Assembly (NCBI GenBank): GCA_027621915.1 | Contig: JAQCAD010000030.1 | Location: forward strand, 1-39,574 | Origin: Pseudomonadota bacterium | Lineage (GTDB): Bacteria > Pseudomonadota > Gammaproteobacteria > Steroidobacterales > Woeseiaceae | Reading direction: 5' to 3' | DNA length: 39,574 nt | Shown: positions 1 through 8,684 of the stretch, in pieces | Layout: every line of letters begins with the position of its first letter | Position numbering within the stretch: position 1 is the first letter of the stretch | Position numbers and translations under genes: made by a program | The notes under the pieces: model-generated | The model's database searches: none | What the model saw: only the letters and a program-made list of their open reading frames with translations | What the model was told of the DNA's origin: nothing

Positions 1-11
1 TATCTCCTCGG
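1..11 (-). promoter_or_regulatory. Shine-Dalgarno of a divergent gene starting just outside the left edge
   Basis: Read on the minus strand, the edge of the window ends in GAGGAGATA. This is a strong ribosome binding site pointing off the left end. Bases 12-130 contain no convincing gene, so a divergently transcribed gene probably begins within a few bases left of base 1. The gene itself cannot be seen. Confidence 0.3.
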
Positions 12-135
12 TTGCTTCGGTCTGCTTGGTAACAAACCATTTCAACCTGATACGCCGCCTTTTTCAATTCAGCCAAACACTACTTTCGAGCATAGCTCAA
101 TTAATTTGTATCACAAGTAACTGAAATTGCAGCGG

Positions 136-164
136 TTGACATCAACCTGGCCATCCAACATCAT
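136..164 (+). promoter_or_regulatory. Sigma-70-like promoter of the ilvC-leu operon
   Basis: A perfect -35 box TTGACA (136-141) is followed after 17 bases by CATCAT (159-164), which matches four of six bases of the -10 consensus. Transcription would start near base 171, upstream of the leader ORF and terminator and therefore correctly placed for attenuation. The start site is predicted, not measured. Confidence 0.55.
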
Positions 165-172
165 CCCGCCTT

Positions 173-274
173 GTGAATCTCGCCACGCTTACCTTAATTC
201 GGGCAAAAAGTGCTACCAGCCTGCTTCTCGTGCAGTGTGTGCTGGTGCTGCTAGGCAGGAGACCCGGCGGGTAG
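173..274 (+). CDS. Leader peptide of the ilvC-leu operon (attenuation)
   Basis: A 33-codon ORF begins at GTG 173. Its second half reads SLLLVQCVLVLLGRRPGG, a run of Leu and Val codons (CTG CTT CTC GTG, then GTG CTG GTG CTG CTA at 239-253), ending at TAG 272-274. The Gly/Arg/Pro-Gly-Gly tail recalls the end of enterobacterial LeuL. The ribosome would stall at the Leu/Val codons when charged tRNAs are scarce. No Shine-Dalgarno is visible before GTG 173, and the predicted transcript starts almost on it, so translation may be leaderless. GTG 230 would give a 14-residue peptide that still contains the VLVLL run. The composition plus the terminator downstream are the evidence; the exact start is uncertain. 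Confidence 0.65.
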   Translation: MNLATLTLIRAKSATSLLLVQCVLVLLGRRPGG

Positions 275-303
275 CGTTCGAGTGTAAGATTTTATCAACG
301 CCA

Positions 304-337
304 ACCCCGCATCCCGCAAGGATCGTGGGGTTTTTTT
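304..337 (+). terminator. Attenuator terminator before ilvC
   Basis: An intrinsic terminator has a stem CCCC(G)C-ATC paired with GAT-(C)G-GGGG and then seven Ts (331-337). It lies 30 bases after the leader stop codon and 50 bases before ilvC. The 5' arm contains CCCGC (306-310), the exact complement of GCGGG (267-271) at the end of the leader ORF. That gives a simple alternative: a ribosome stalled on the Leu/Val codons leaves GCGGG free to pair and disrupt the terminator, whereas a ribosome at the stop codon covers it and lets the terminator form. The switch is inferred from complementarity. Confidence 0.75.
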
Positions 338-388
338 ATGGCGCAACATCCACAAGTTCTACTTGGCAAGACATCTTAGGAACAGACC

Positions 389-1375
389 ATGCAAATGTAT
401 TCAGAATCAGACGTAGACAGCTCCTGCCTGGCCGCCAAGCAGATTACCGTCCTTGGTTACGGAAGCCAGGGCCGTGCACATGCGCTAAACCTCAAGGACA
501 GCGGGCTAAACGTAGTAATTGGCGCCCGGCCAGGTGGTGGTAGTTTCTCCAAGGCCCAGGCGGATGGTTTCGTAGTTAAGGAGCCAAGTGAAGCGGTGTC
601 GGGTGCTGCGATCATAGCGATCCTGACACCTGATACTTCGCAGTCGGCGCTTTATGACTCAGTGCTGGATAAAATTGACCATGGCGCTGCTCTTCTGTTT
701 GCGCACGGATTCAATATTCACTATCAGCAGATCCGTCCGCGCGACGATCTGGATGTTGTGCTAATTGCACCAAAAGGCCCTGGTGATCTGGTACGCCGTC
801 AATATCAGGAGGGTCACGGTGTACCTTGCCTTGTCGCAGTGTCGCAGGACAGCACAGGTAATGCTCTGGCGCTGGCTTTGGCTTATTCACAGGGTATTGG
901 CGGCGCTCGGGCAGGCGTCATCGAAACCACGTTCGCCGAAGAAACTGAGACTGACCTGTTTGGAGAACAGGCAGTCCTTTGTGGCGGCGCTACCGAACTG
1001 GTCGTCGCGGGCTTCGATACGCTGGTCAAAGCAGGTTATCAGCCGGAAGTGGCTTATTACGAGGTTATGCACGAGCTAAAACTGATCGTGGATCTTCTCC
1101 ACGAAGGCGGAATTCGCAAAATGCATGAGTTCATTAGCGAAACAGCCGCGTGGGGCGACATGATTAGCGGCCCGCGCGTCATTGACGATCATGTTCGCGG
1201 CAAGATGCAGGAAGTTTTGGACGATATTCGTGACGGTACGTTCGCCAAACGCTGGATTGACGAGAATAAAGCCGGCCAACCTGAATACAAGCGCCTGATG
1301 AAAGCAGACCTCACGCATCCTATTGAAGAAGTTGGCGCAAGATTGCGAAGCCAGATGGACTGGCTGGAGAACTAG
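389..1375 (+). CDS. ilvC: Ketol-acid reductoisomerase (class I)
   Basis: Cytosolic Mg2+- and NADPH-dependent enzyme that converts 2-acetolactate or 2-aceto-2-hydroxybutyrate into the dihydroxy acids of valine/leucine and isoleucine synthesis. The 328-residue length is that of the short class I form. The N-terminal Rossmann motif [17 protein letters not shown] is at about residues 23-39, and the acidic Mg-binding stretch [13 protein letters not shown] lies mid-protein before the helical KARI_C domain. ATG 389 follows an AGGA-type binding site (TTAGGAAC). It is the first structural gene after the attenuator and lies 20 bases before leuA, so it is probably the operon leader. Its partner ilvD is on the other strand at 11061-12749. 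Identification is firm. Confidence 0.97.
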   Translation: MQMYSESDVDSSCLAAKQITVLGYGSQGRAHALNLKDSGLNVVIGARPGGGSFSKAQADGFVVKEPSEAVSGAAIIAILTPDTSQSALYDSVLDKIDHGAALLFAHGFNIHYQQIRPRDDLDVVLIAPKGPGDLVRRQYQEGHGVPCLVAVSQDSTGNALALALAYSQGIGGARAGVIETTFAEETETDLFGEQAVLCGGATELVVAGFDTLVKAGYQPEVAYYEVMHELKLIVDLLHEGGIRKMHEFISETAAWGDMISGPRVIDDHVRGKMQEVLDDIRDGTFAKRWIDENKAGQPEYKRLMKADLTHPIEEVGARLRSQMDWLEN

Positions 1376-1395
1376 TACGCTCAAGCGGCGGAGAG

Positions 1396-2970
1396 ATGAA
1401 CATGGCGACGAATCGAATCAAAATATTCGACACAACCCTGAGAGATGGTGAGCAGGCTCCCGGCTGCAGTATGACGCTGAGAGAAAAGCTCCGGGTCGCC
1501 AAAGCGCTGACGGACCTTAACGTTGACATCATCGAAGCCGGGTTTCCGGCTGCTTCGCCTGGCGATTTTGAGGCCGTTAAAGCTATCGCGGACGAAAATC
1601 GCGGCCCGATTATCTGTGGTCTGGCAAGATGCAATCCCGAAGACATCGCAAAGGTGCATGCGGCGGTCAAGGGAGCAGACAATCATCGTATTCATGTTTT
1701 TGTCGCGACCAGTGCAATACATCGCGAATACAAGCTGAAGATGGCCAAAGAAGAAATCATCAAGAGCGCGGTTGGTGCGATCAGGCTGGCGCGTGAGTTA
1801 TGCGATGACGTTGAATTCTCCCCCGAAGACGCATCACGAACGGAGCTCACCTATCTCGCGGAGGTCGTGAGTGCAGCTATCGAGGCAGGGGCAACGACAG
1901 TCAATATCCCGGACACGGTCGGTTATACCGTGCCCGCGGAGTTCGACAAACTCTTCCGATACCTGCATGACCATGTCGAGGGCATTGAGCGCATTACGCT
2001 CAGCGTGCATTGCCACAATGATTTAGGCATGGCTGTTGCTAACAGCCTGGCAGCTGTACAGGCCGGCGCTCGTCAGATTGAATGCACGATAAACGGCATT
2101 GGAGAACGGGCCGGCAATTGCTCGCTTGAGGAAGTAGTCATGGCACTGAAGACTCGCAGCGAGTTTTTCGAACTCGAGACGGGAATTGAATCTGCCAGAC
2201 TTTATCCCACGTCTCGGCTCGTAGCCGGAATTACGGGTATGCAAATACCACGCAATAAGGCAATCGTTGGCGAGAACGCCTTCGCGCACGAAGCAGGAAT
2301 TCATCAACACGGTATGCTGCAACATGCATCTACGTACGAAATCATGCGGCCCGAAGATGTCGGAATCAGCAAATCCAATCTGGTGCTGGGCAAACACAGC
2401 GGGCGACACGCATTTCGTGATCGAGTTAAAGATTTGGGTTTCGACCTGGATGAGTTTGAGGTGAACCGGGCTTTTCAGGAATTCAAGAAACTCGCTGATA
2501 GGAAAAAGGACATGTACGACGGCGACATTGAAGCGATCATCATGAACGTCGACAACTCCTCCACTGGCCCGTGGATTCTGAAGTCACTGCAGATCACGTC
2601 CGGAACTGATATGGATGCAACGGCGATTCTGATTCTGATCGACGAAAATGGCAGGGAGTTCAAAAAAGCCGCGACGGCAGACGGGCCCGTCGAAGCCGCT
2701 TTCACGGCACTGGAAGATATCAGTGAAGTCGACCTCACACTGCATAATTTCGAGTTACACAGCGCGACGATCGGTGAGGATGCTCAAGGCGAAGCTACGG
2801 TAACTGTCGCATTCAATGGCAAGTCATACCGTGGACACGGCACGAGCCAGGATATTGTTGAGGCCGCATGCAAGGCTTATCTCGAAGTAATCAACCGCAT
2901 ATTGCGTCGGCGGGAACGGGGCCTCGACGATACGCCGATAAAGACCGACGTGAGTCGTGCGACCATCTGA
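1396..2970 (+). CDS. leuA: 2-isopropylmalate synthase
   Basis: First committed step of leucine synthesis: condensation of acetyl-CoA with 2-oxoisovalerate. The 524 residues match the classical bacterial LeuA (about 523). The HMGL-like TIM barrel begins with FDTTLRDGEQAPG (catalytic Arg16, metal ligand Asp17); the metal-binding HCHNDLG is at 205-211 and NGIGERAGN follows at about 233-241. The C-terminal third (from about residue 390) is the LeuA dimer/allosteric domain that binds leucine, so feedback inhibition is expected. ATG 1396 sits behind GGCGGAGAG. The gene is 20 bases after ilvC and 73 bases before ilvE in the same operon. Confidence 0.97.
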   Translation: MNMATNRIKIFDTTLRDGEQAPGCSMTLREKLRVAKALTDLNVDIIEAGFPAASPGDFEAVKAIADENRGPIICGLARCNPEDIAKVHAAVKGADNHRIHVFVATSAIHREYKLKMAKEEIIKSAVGAIRLARELCDDVEFSPEDASRTELTYLAEVVSAAIEAGATTVNIPDTVGYTVPAEFDKLFRYLHDHVEGIERITLSVHCHNDLGMAVANSLAAVQAGARQIECTINGIGERAGNCSLEEVVMALKTRSEFFELETGIESARLYPTSRLVAGITGMQIPRNKAIVGENAFAHEAGIHQHGMLQHASTYEIMRPEDVGISKSNLVLGKHSGRHAFRDRVKDLGFDLDEFEVNRAFQEFKKLADRKKDMYDGDIEAIIMNVDNSSTGPWILKSLQITSGTDMDATAILILIDENGREFKKAATADGPVEAAFTALEDISEVDLTLHNFELHSATIGEDAQGEATVTVAFNGKSYRGHGTSQDIVEAACKAYLEVINRILRRRERGLDDTPIKTDVSRATI

Positions 2971-3043
2971 ATACGTCATATGGATGCAATGAATCGAACC
3001 CCTTGATAAGTTAACTTGTTGCATGGATATCGGAGTGATTTGA

Positions 3044-4003
3044 ATGAGTTTTAGTGGTGCAAAATTGATTTGGCATAACGGCCAGATGGTTCCTTGGGAA
3101 CGGGCAACTGTTCACGTGATGGCTCATGCCCTGCACTACGGTTCCTCCGTATTCGAGGGCATCCGCGTCTATAAGACACCTGAAGGCCCGCAGGTGTTTC
3201 GTCTGACCGATCATATGCAGCGATTTTATGATTCCGCCAAGATTTATCGCATGCCAATGCCCTACGCGCGTGACGAGTTAATCGAGGTTTGCAAACAACT
3301 GATAACCGCCAATAACCTGATGAATGGCGCGTACATTCGGCCGATCGCATTTCGAGGTATCGGGGAACCGGGACTTGCACCCAAACCAAATCACAAGGTT
3401 GACGTTGCCATAGCCGCCTGGGAATGGGGCGCATACCTCGGTGCGGACGGGCTTGAACAGGGGGTCGACGTGTGTATTTCCAGTTGGCAACGGGTTGCGC
3501 CGAATACGATACCGTCCCTCGCGAAGGCGGGGGGTAACTACCTGTCAGGGCAACTGATTAGCACTGAGGCAAAACGACTCGGGTTTCATGAGGGCATTGC
3601 GTTATCTACAGACGGCACTGTTAGCGAAGGCGCTGGCGAAAATCTGTTTATGATTCGCAACGGACGGATTATTACGCCACCAGCTACTTCGTCAATCCTG
3701 ACGGGCATTACCCGGGATACGGTAATGAAACTTGCCGCTCGAGCAGGCCTGATCGTTGAAGAGAAAGCGATTCCGCGCGAGGCACTGTATCTTGCAGACG
3801 AGATTTTTCTTACCGGCACTGCCGCAGAGGTCACACCCGTTCGTTCGGTAGATAGAATCGAAATAGGCCCAGGACGCCGCGGACCGATCACTACTCAACT
3901 GCAGGATGCGTTTTTCGGATTATTCTCGGGCGATACTGCGGATACTGATGGTTGGCTGGAACCTGTAGTTGTTCAGGCAGCGGTCGCGGCCGGCAATGCA
4001 TAA
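3044..4003 (+). CDS. ilvE: Branched-chain amino-acid aminotransferase
   Basis: PLP enzyme (fold type IV) that performs the last transamination to Leu, Ile and Val using glutamate. At 319 residues it is a little longer than the usual 300-310. The PLP lysine is predicted to be Lys161 in PSLAKAGGNYLSG; the following GTVSEGAGENLFMI and TGITRDTV blocks are the class IV cofactor-phosphate signatures. The start ATG 3044 has CGGAGTG upstream. It sits between leuA and leuC, nine bases before the leuC start, so it is co-expressed with leucine synthesis. D-amino-acid transaminase and ADC lyase share the fold, but the context strongly favours IlvE. Confidence 0.95.
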   Translation: MSFSGAKLIWHNGQMVPWERATVHVMAHALHYGSSVFEGIRVYKTPEGPQVFRLTDHMQRFYDSAKIYRMPMPYARDELIEVCKQLITANNLMNGAYIRPIAFRGIGEPGLAPKPNHKVDVAIAAWEWGAYLGADGLEQGVDVCISSWQRVAPNTIPSLAKAGGNYLSGQLISTEAKRLGFHEGIALSTDGTVSEGAGENLFMIRNGRIITPPATSSILTGITRDTVMKLAARAGLIVEEKAIPREALYLADEIFLTGTAAEVTPVRSVDRIEIGPGRRGPITTQLQDAFFGLFSGDTADTDGWLEPVVVQAAVAAGNA

Positions 4004-4012
4004 TTAAGAAAC

Positions 4013-5422
4013 GTGAGCATGCATACCGCTAGAACTCTTTTTGAGAAGGTGTGGTCGCAACATCTCGTCAAAGATGAAACGCCGGAAACACCGGCTATTC
4101 TCTACATCGACCTGCATCTCATTCACGAAGTTACGACACCCCAGGCCTTTTCTTTGCTTCGCGAGAGAAAACTGGGTGTTCGACGACCCGATCTGACCCT
4201 CGGCACAATGGATCACTCGACTCCGACGACACCCGTCCGGTCGTTCAAAGATTTGGCTGTCGTCGGCGAAGGTGCCGCCAACCAGGTCATCAAGATGCAG
4301 GAGAATTGCAAGGAATTCGGACTGGAATTACACGGATTCGATTCTGACTTCCGAGGTATCGTGCATGTAATCGGGCCCGAACTGGGAGCGACTCAACCTG
4401 GCAAGACGATCGTCTGTGGAGACAGCCATACGAGCACCCATGGGGCGTTCGGTGCCCTCGCCTTCGGAATCGGCACGACGGAGGTCGGTCATGTTCTCGC
4501 CACACAATGCCTGCTGCAGCGAAAACCAAAAACGTTGGCAATCAACATCAACGGACAGCTGCAATCCGGAGTTACGGCGAAGGATGTGATCCTGGCAACT
4601 ATCGGTCATATTGGCGTTGACGGCGGCACCGGGCATGTCATCGAATACCGCGGTTCGGCAATAGACGCCATGGATATGGAAGCGCGCATGACTGTGTGCA
4701 ACATGTCAATTGAAGCAGGGGCAAGAGCCGGCATGATCGCGCCCGATGAGACGACGATCGCTTACCTGGATGGTCGCCCGCAGTCACCAAGAGGCAAGGA
4801 TTGGGATATGGCCGTTGCACGATGGCTGGCCCTTCGAGGTGACCCTGGCGCAGAATTTGACAAGTCAATCTCAATTAACGCCGACGAGCTCTCGCCGATG
4901 GCTACGTTCGGCACTAATCCGGGTATGGTCATCCCTGTCGGGGACGTGATTCCGGACAATACAGGTGATGCCAGTTTTCGCAAGGCACTGGACTACATGC
5001 AGTTAAGCCCGGGCAAGCCACTTAGCCAGTCGCGTGTAGACGTCGTATTCATCGGCAGCTGTACGAATTCACGGGTTTCCGATTTGCAGCAGGCCGCAGA
5101 CATCATGCGAGGCCGTAAAGTTGCAGATGGAGTGCGAATGCTGGTCGTGCCAGGGTCGCAGCAAATCAAGAAGGCAGCAGAGCTGATCGGTCTGGACAAG
5201 GTCTTTATCGAGTCTGGCGCGGAATGGCGTGAATCTGGGTGTTCCATGTGCCTTGGAATGAATGGCGACACTGTGCCTGCCGGCCATCTCAGCGTGAGCA
5301 CGAGCAACCGCAATTTCGAGGGGCGGCAGGGAATTGGTGCACGTACGATACTGGCAAGTCCGATGACCGCCGCCGCCTCTGCGATCGAAGGTCGCGTCGC
5401 CGACCCGCGGCGTTACCTGTAA
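4013..5422 (+). CDS. leuC: 3-isopropylmalate dehydratase, large subunit
   Basis: Aconitase-family subunit that with LeuD isomerises 2- to 3-isopropylmalate. The three [4Fe-4S] ligands are visible as Cys350 in GSCTNSR and Cys410/Cys413 in CSMCLGMN. The substrate and active-site blocks [12 protein letters not shown] (137-148) and MDHSTPT (67-73) are intact. The 469-residue length is normal. GTG 4013 is only nine bases after the ilvE stop; ATG 4019, two codons later, is an equally possible start because neither has a strong binding site. It is followed ten bases later by leuD. Confidence 0.97.
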   Translation: MSMHTARTLFEKVWSQHLVKDETPETPAILYIDLHLIHEVTTPQAFSLLRERKLGVRRPDLTLGTMDHSTPTTPVRSFKDLAVVGEGAANQVIKMQENCKEFGLELHGFDSDFRGIVHVIGPELGATQPGKTIVCGDSHTSTHGAFGALAFGIGTTEVGHVLATQCLLQRKPKTLAININGQLQSGVTAKDVILATIGHIGVDGGTGHVIEYRGSAIDAMDMEARMTVCNMSIEAGARAGMIAPDETTIAYLDGRPQSPRGKDWDMAVARWLALRGDPGAEFDKSISINADELSPMATFGTNPGMVIPVGDVIPDNTGDASFRKALDYMQLSPGKPLSQSRVDVVFIGSCTNSRVSDLQQAADIMRGRKVADGVRMLVVPGSQQIKKAAELIGLDKVFIESGAEWRESGCSMCLGMNGDTVPAGHLSVSTSNRNFEGRQGIGARTILASPMTAAASAIEGRVADPRRYL

Positions 5423-5432
5423 GCCTTAAGTT

Positions 5433-6017
5433 ATGGAAGCTATTCGACAATTGGTATCGTGTACCGTGGTCATGTCCGCCACAGATATCGACACCGACCA
5501 GATTATCCCCGCCCGCTTTCTGACCACTACATCCCGGGAAGGGCTAGGTTCCAAACTCTTTCACGACTGGCGATTCACCGGTAATGGCGCCGCGAACCCT
5601 GAGTTCATACTGAATCAATCTGAATCCGACGGTTGCGAGATCCTGGTTGCCGGCCGCAATTTCGGCTGTGGGTCGTCCCGCGAGCATGCCCCGTGGGCGC
5701 TGCTCGATTATGGTCTTCGAGCTGTCATTAGCACAGAAATCGCAGACATTTTTCGCAGCAATTCCTTGAAAAACGGGCTTCTGCCCATCGTCGTCAACAA
5801 GGCAACTCACGATTGGCTCCTCGATAACCCTGGTTGCGAAGTCCGTATAGACGTCGAAAAATCGACTATCACGTTGCCAAACGGAACAATGGCAACTTAC
5901 CCGATCGACCATTTTGCCCGTTACTGCCTGCTGGAGGGAATTGATCAGCTTGGTTTTCTCCAAAATCACTCTGACGCAATTACAAATTTTGAGGAAACAA
6001 GACCATGGAAGCCCTGA
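5433..6017 (+). CDS. leuD: 3-isopropylmalate dehydratase, small subunit
   Basis: Swivel-domain partner of LeuC in the isopropylmalate isomerase heterodimer. The family marker DIDTDQIIPARFL is at about residues 18-30, and the substrate-recognition loop FGCGSSREHAPWAL is mid-protein. At 194 residues it is slightly shorter than E. coli LeuD (about 201). It begins ten bases after leuC, and its last 13 bases overlap the start of leuB in another frame, suggesting translational coupling of the two genes. Confidence 0.96.
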   Translation: MEAIRQLVSCTVVMSATDIDTDQIIPARFLTTTSREGLGSKLFHDWRFTGNGAANPEFILNQSESDGCEILVAGRNFGCGSSREHAPWALLDYGLRAVISTEIADIFRSNSLKNGLLPIVVNKATHDWLLDNPGCEVRIDVEKSTITLPNGTMATYPIDHFARYCLLEGIDQLGFLQNHSDAITNFEETRPWKP

Positions 6018-7066
6018 TTACAGTACTACCGGGCGACGGAATTGGTCCGGAAGTTGCCAGCGCAGGCGTCAAGGCGCTGCAGCGAATTGCGGAAGTGTAT
6101 GGGCATACTTTCGAGTTTTCCGATCAGCTGATCGGTGGTGCCGCCTTGGACGCCGTGAGTGATCCATTCCCGCCGAGTACAGCGGCAAGTTGTAAGGAAA
6201 GCGATGCGATCCTTCTGGGCGCCGTCGGAGGCCCTAAATGGTCAGACCCTAATGCGCCTGTCCGGCCAGAACAGGGACTTCTGGCGTTACGCGCTGCGCT
6301 CGAAGTTTTCGCTAACATTCGGCCGGTTCAAATTTTCGACGAACTGGCGGATGCCTCGCCTATCAAGGCAGATCGACTGCAGGGCGTGGATATGATCGTC
6401 GTGCGCGAACTGACCGGCGGAATCTATTTTGGCAAGAAGACCCGCGACGCAGAGTCCGCGAGTGACCTTTGCATTTATCATAGATACGAGGTTGAACGCA
6501 TTGTCAGAGTTGCCGCAAGACTTGCGAGAGCGCGATGCGGAGAGCTTTGTTCGGTCGACAAAGCCAATGTCCTTGAGTCATCCAGATTCTGGCGCGACAT
6601 AACGATCACTACGATCGCAAATGAATTTCCCACCATTAAACTCGAGCATATGCTTGTCGACGCCGCTGCCATGCACCTGATCAATCAACCAGCGGCTTTT
6701 GATGTAATCGTTACAGAGAACATGTTTGGCGACATCCTGACGGACGAAGCATCCATGCTCGCAGGGTCACTGGGCATGTTACCGTCCGCGTCGCTCGGCG
6801 ATACGGCCCGCGGCCTTTATGAGCCAATTCACGGCTCCGCGCCAGATATTGCCGGCAAAGGCATTGCTAATCCATGCGGCATGATCGCCAGTGCGGCGCT
6901 GCTCCTCCGGCACAGCCTGGGGCTGCAAGAAGAAGCCACAGCTTTGGAACAGGCAATTCACCAGGCGATTGCAAACGGCGTGCGTACCGCTGACATCGCT
7001 GAAAAGAACGCCCCTGTTGTCTCGACTACAGAAATGGCTGATGCGATCATTCAGCGACTACACTAA
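6005..7066 (+). CDS. leuB: 3-isopropylmalate dehydrogenase
   Basis: NAD-dependent oxidative decarboxylation of 3-isopropylmalate to 2-oxoisocaproate. GDGIGPEV at residues 10-17, the RELTGGIYFG block in the first half, and ENMFGDILTDEAS with the NAD-site EPIHGSAPDIAGK in the second half are the isopropylmalate/isocitrate dehydrogenase signatures. Length 353 is typical. ATG 6005 has GAGGAAAC upstream and lies within the end of leuD. It is the last gene of the operon: its final 20 bases overlap the end of the convergent metB, and no terminator hairpin is evident between them. Confidence 0.97.
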   Translation: MEALITVLPGDGIGPEVASAGVKALQRIAEVYGHTFEFSDQLIGGAALDAVSDPFPPSTAASCKESDAILLGAVGGPKWSDPNAPVRPEQGLLALRAALEVFANIRPVQIFDELADASPIKADRLQGVDMIVVRELTGGIYFGKKTRDAESASDLCIYHRYEVERIVRVAARLARARCGELCSVDKANVLESSRFWRDITITTIANEFPTIKLEHMLVDAAAMHLINQPAAFDVIVTENMFGDILTDEASMLAGSLGMLPSASLGDTARGLYEPIHGSAPDIAGKGIANPCGMIASAALLLRHSLGLQEEATALEQAIHQAIANGVRTADIAEKNAPVVSTTEMADAIIQRLH

Positions 7067-8243
7067 GTGTCGGCAAGCTCGTAATTCGTTCCGCCGCATT
7101 TAATGCCTGAAGCACATCCACAACCAGATCTTCACTGCATTCGATACCGACTGACAACCGGATCAGATTCGGCCGGATGCCGGCCTCCTTTAACGCATCT
7201 ACGCTAACGGGCGCATGTGTCATGGTCGGCGGATGGCAGACCAGACTTTCTACGCCGCCCAATGATTCTGCCAGCGAAAAAAATCGCAGGTTTTCAACGA
7301 AAGCTTTAACCGCCCCTTCGCCGCCTGCAATCTCGAAGCTGATCATTCCACCGAAACCGCACTGCTGCTGTACCGCGGTTTCATGGCCAGGGTGTGTACG
7401 CAGGCCCGGGTAGTAAACTCTTTCGACAGTTTTGTGCTCATTGAGAAGCTCGGCGAGGATGTTCGCGTTCTTTTCATGTTGCTGCATCCGGGCATGCAAC
7501 GTTCGAATCCCCCTCAGCGTCAGATAGGCATCAAACGGCGCCCCGGTTAACCCCAGGCAATTTGCCCACCAATCCATTTTCTCTGCGAGTTCCGAAGTGG
7601 CAGCAACGACGGCACCGCCAACAACGTCGCTGTGGCCATTGAGGTACTTTGTTGTTGAATGGATAACCAAATCGGCCCCCAGCTTGATTGGTTGTTGCAG
7701 CACCGGTGACAAGAACGTGTTATCGACAGCCAGGAGGGCACCGCACGCCTTTGCCGAAACGCTCATTTCCGCAATATCGACGATTCGCAGCAGTGGATTT
7801 GATGGCGCCTCGACCAGAATCAGGCGAGGCTTTTGGGCACACGCCCCCTGAACAGCGTCCTTGTCTGTCTGATCGATAAACAGAATGTCAAAGTGGCCTT
7901 TCTTCGCCAGATTCTCGAACAAACGGAATGTGCCGCCATAACAATCATGAGGTGCAACAAGCAAATCGCCCGGCTCAAGCAATTGAAGCATCAGGTTCAG
8001 AGCAGCCATTCCCGAGGAAGTGACCGTTGCGCCCACTCCCCCTTCGAGCTGGCACAAAGCACCGGCAAGCGCGTCACGAGTAGGATTTCCGCTTCTCGTG
8101 TAGTCGTACTCGCGTTTGACGCCATATTTTTCAAACGTGTAATTCGTCGAGAGGTGTAACGGCGGTACGACGGCGCCGTACTGCGTATCGGTCTCGAGTG
8201 CTGCCCGAACCGACGCCGTCGCCGAATTTATTTGGAAAGTCAT
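7047..8243 (-). CDS. metB: Cystathionine gamma-synthase (trans-sulfuration family)
   Basis: PLP enzyme that joins an activated homoserine (probably O-succinylhomoserine) with cysteine to form cystathionine in methionine synthesis. The PLP lysine is Lys199 in HSTTKYLNGHSD; DYTRSGNPTRDAL (47-59) and the SSGMAAL block (76-82) are family signatures. The frame is open 51 codons further upstream, but the start is placed at ATG 8243 (MTFQINSATASV). GCGGAG precedes it at the right distance, homologues begin here, and the upstream stretch is the riboswitch. The protein is 398 residues. Control is visible: a SAM-I riboswitch and a hairpin burying the binding site. O-acetylhomoserine sulfhydrylase or cystathionine gamma-lyase activity cannot be excluded from sequence. 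Confidence 0.92.
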   Translation of the reverse strand: MTFQINSATASVRAALETDTQYGAVVPPLHLSTNYTFEKYGVKREYDYTRSGNPTRDALAGALCQLEGGVGATVTSSGMAALNLMLQLLEPGDLLVAPHDCYGGTFRLFENLAKKGHFDILFIDQTDKDAVQGACAQKPRLILVEAPSNPLLRIVDIAEMSVSAKACGALLAVDNTFLSPVLQQPIKLGADLVIHSTTKYLNGHSDVVGGAVVAATSELAEKMDWWANCLGLTGAPFDAYLTLRGIRTLHARMQQHEKNANILAELLNEHKTVERVYYPGLRTHPGHETAVQQQCGFGGMISFEIAGGEGAVKAFVENLRFFSLAESLGGVESLVCHPPTMTHAPVSVDALKEAGIRPNLIRLSVGIECSEDLVVDVLQALNAAERITSLPTLSVVAE

Positions 8244-8248
8244 TGGCT

Positions 8249-8304
8249 GGTCTCCGCATTGTTCCGAATAGCGACACGAAGTCGCCTCTTGCTCATCGGA
8301 GACC
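8249..8304 (-). promoter_or_regulatory. Ribosome-binding-site sequestering hairpin of metB
   Basis: On the minus strand GGTCTCCG (8297-8304) is perfectly complementary to CGGAGACC (8249-8256). The second arm contains the Shine-Dalgarno GGAG of metB. The loop holds a smaller hairpin, GCGAC/GTCGC (8271-8285). No U-tract follows, so the riboswitch output is probably translational rather than termination. The fold is predicted by eye. Confidence 0.6.
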
Positions 8305-8375
8305 TGCGAAAACGCAAGGAACAGTGCCGCCACCACTGCCAGACCTTGGATTTCCAGCCTGACTTGTCGAACGAC

Positions 8376-8490
8376 ACCCATCTCTCGGAAGTGCACGGCA
8401 CTCCGCAGGAGTTGGCACCTTTCAGGAGAGTTAATCCTGGAGGTTGCCCCGGCTTCACTGGGCCTTTCCCTCAGCCGGTCTCGATGAGTC
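8376..8490 (-). ncRNA. SAM-I (S-box) riboswitch aptamer upstream of metB
   Basis: Read on the minus strand, the conserved S-box core appears in order: CUCAUCGAGA, GCUGAGGGA, GGCCCAGUGAAGCC, GGGCAACC, GGUGCCAACUCC, and the closing GAGAGAUGGG. P1 forms between ACUCAUC (8484-8490) and GAUGGGU (8376-8382). The aptamer binds S-adenosylmethionine and lies about 130 bases upstream of the metB start. When SAM is abundant it should lower MetB synthesis. The class is certain by motif; the expression platform is inferred from the sequestering hairpin. Confidence 0.93.
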
Positions 8491-8496
8491 GTACGG

Positions 8497-8526
8497 AGTC
8501 TAGTTACCAGGGCGGTAGAACGTCAA
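8497..8526 (-). promoter_or_regulatory. Promoter of the metB riboswitch transcript
   Basis: On the minus strand TTGACG (8521-8526) is followed after 18 bases by TAGACT (8497-8502). Transcription would start close to base 8490, just at the riboswitch P1 helix, which fits the aptamer position well. Confidence 0.5.
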
Positions 8527-8646
8527 GGCCGCGAGGCGATTTATTAACGATCAATTCATTTAATAAATAATATTGCATATGTAATAACCTGGCTGAAATT
8601 CAAAACTATTCTCCAACATATGCACCAATTGCCTACATTTCATTCG

Positions 8647-8666
8647 TGTACCATTGTACTGGTACA
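8647..8666. promoter_or_regulatory. TrpR-like operator in front of the YerC/YecD-type regulator
   Basis: A perfect 7-bp inverted repeat TGTACCA / TGGTACA is separated by six bases. The central 18 bases begin and end with GTAC and agree at about 13 of 18 positions with the Escherichia coli TrpR box consensus. It ends 18 bases before the start codon of a TrpR-family protein, so autoregulation is the natural reading. No other copy was noticed in the window. Confidence 0.55.
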
Positions 8667-8684
8667 TCACTACACGGATACGAC

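Noticed and set aside
127-543. A 138-codon open frame before and into ilvC
   Set aside because: It covers the promoter, leader ORF and terminator and overlaps ilvC in another frame; no family or binding site.
8244-8396. N-terminal extension of MetB by 51 codons
   Set aside because: This stretch is the riboswitch expression platform, and family proteins start at the internal ATG 8243, which has a binding site.
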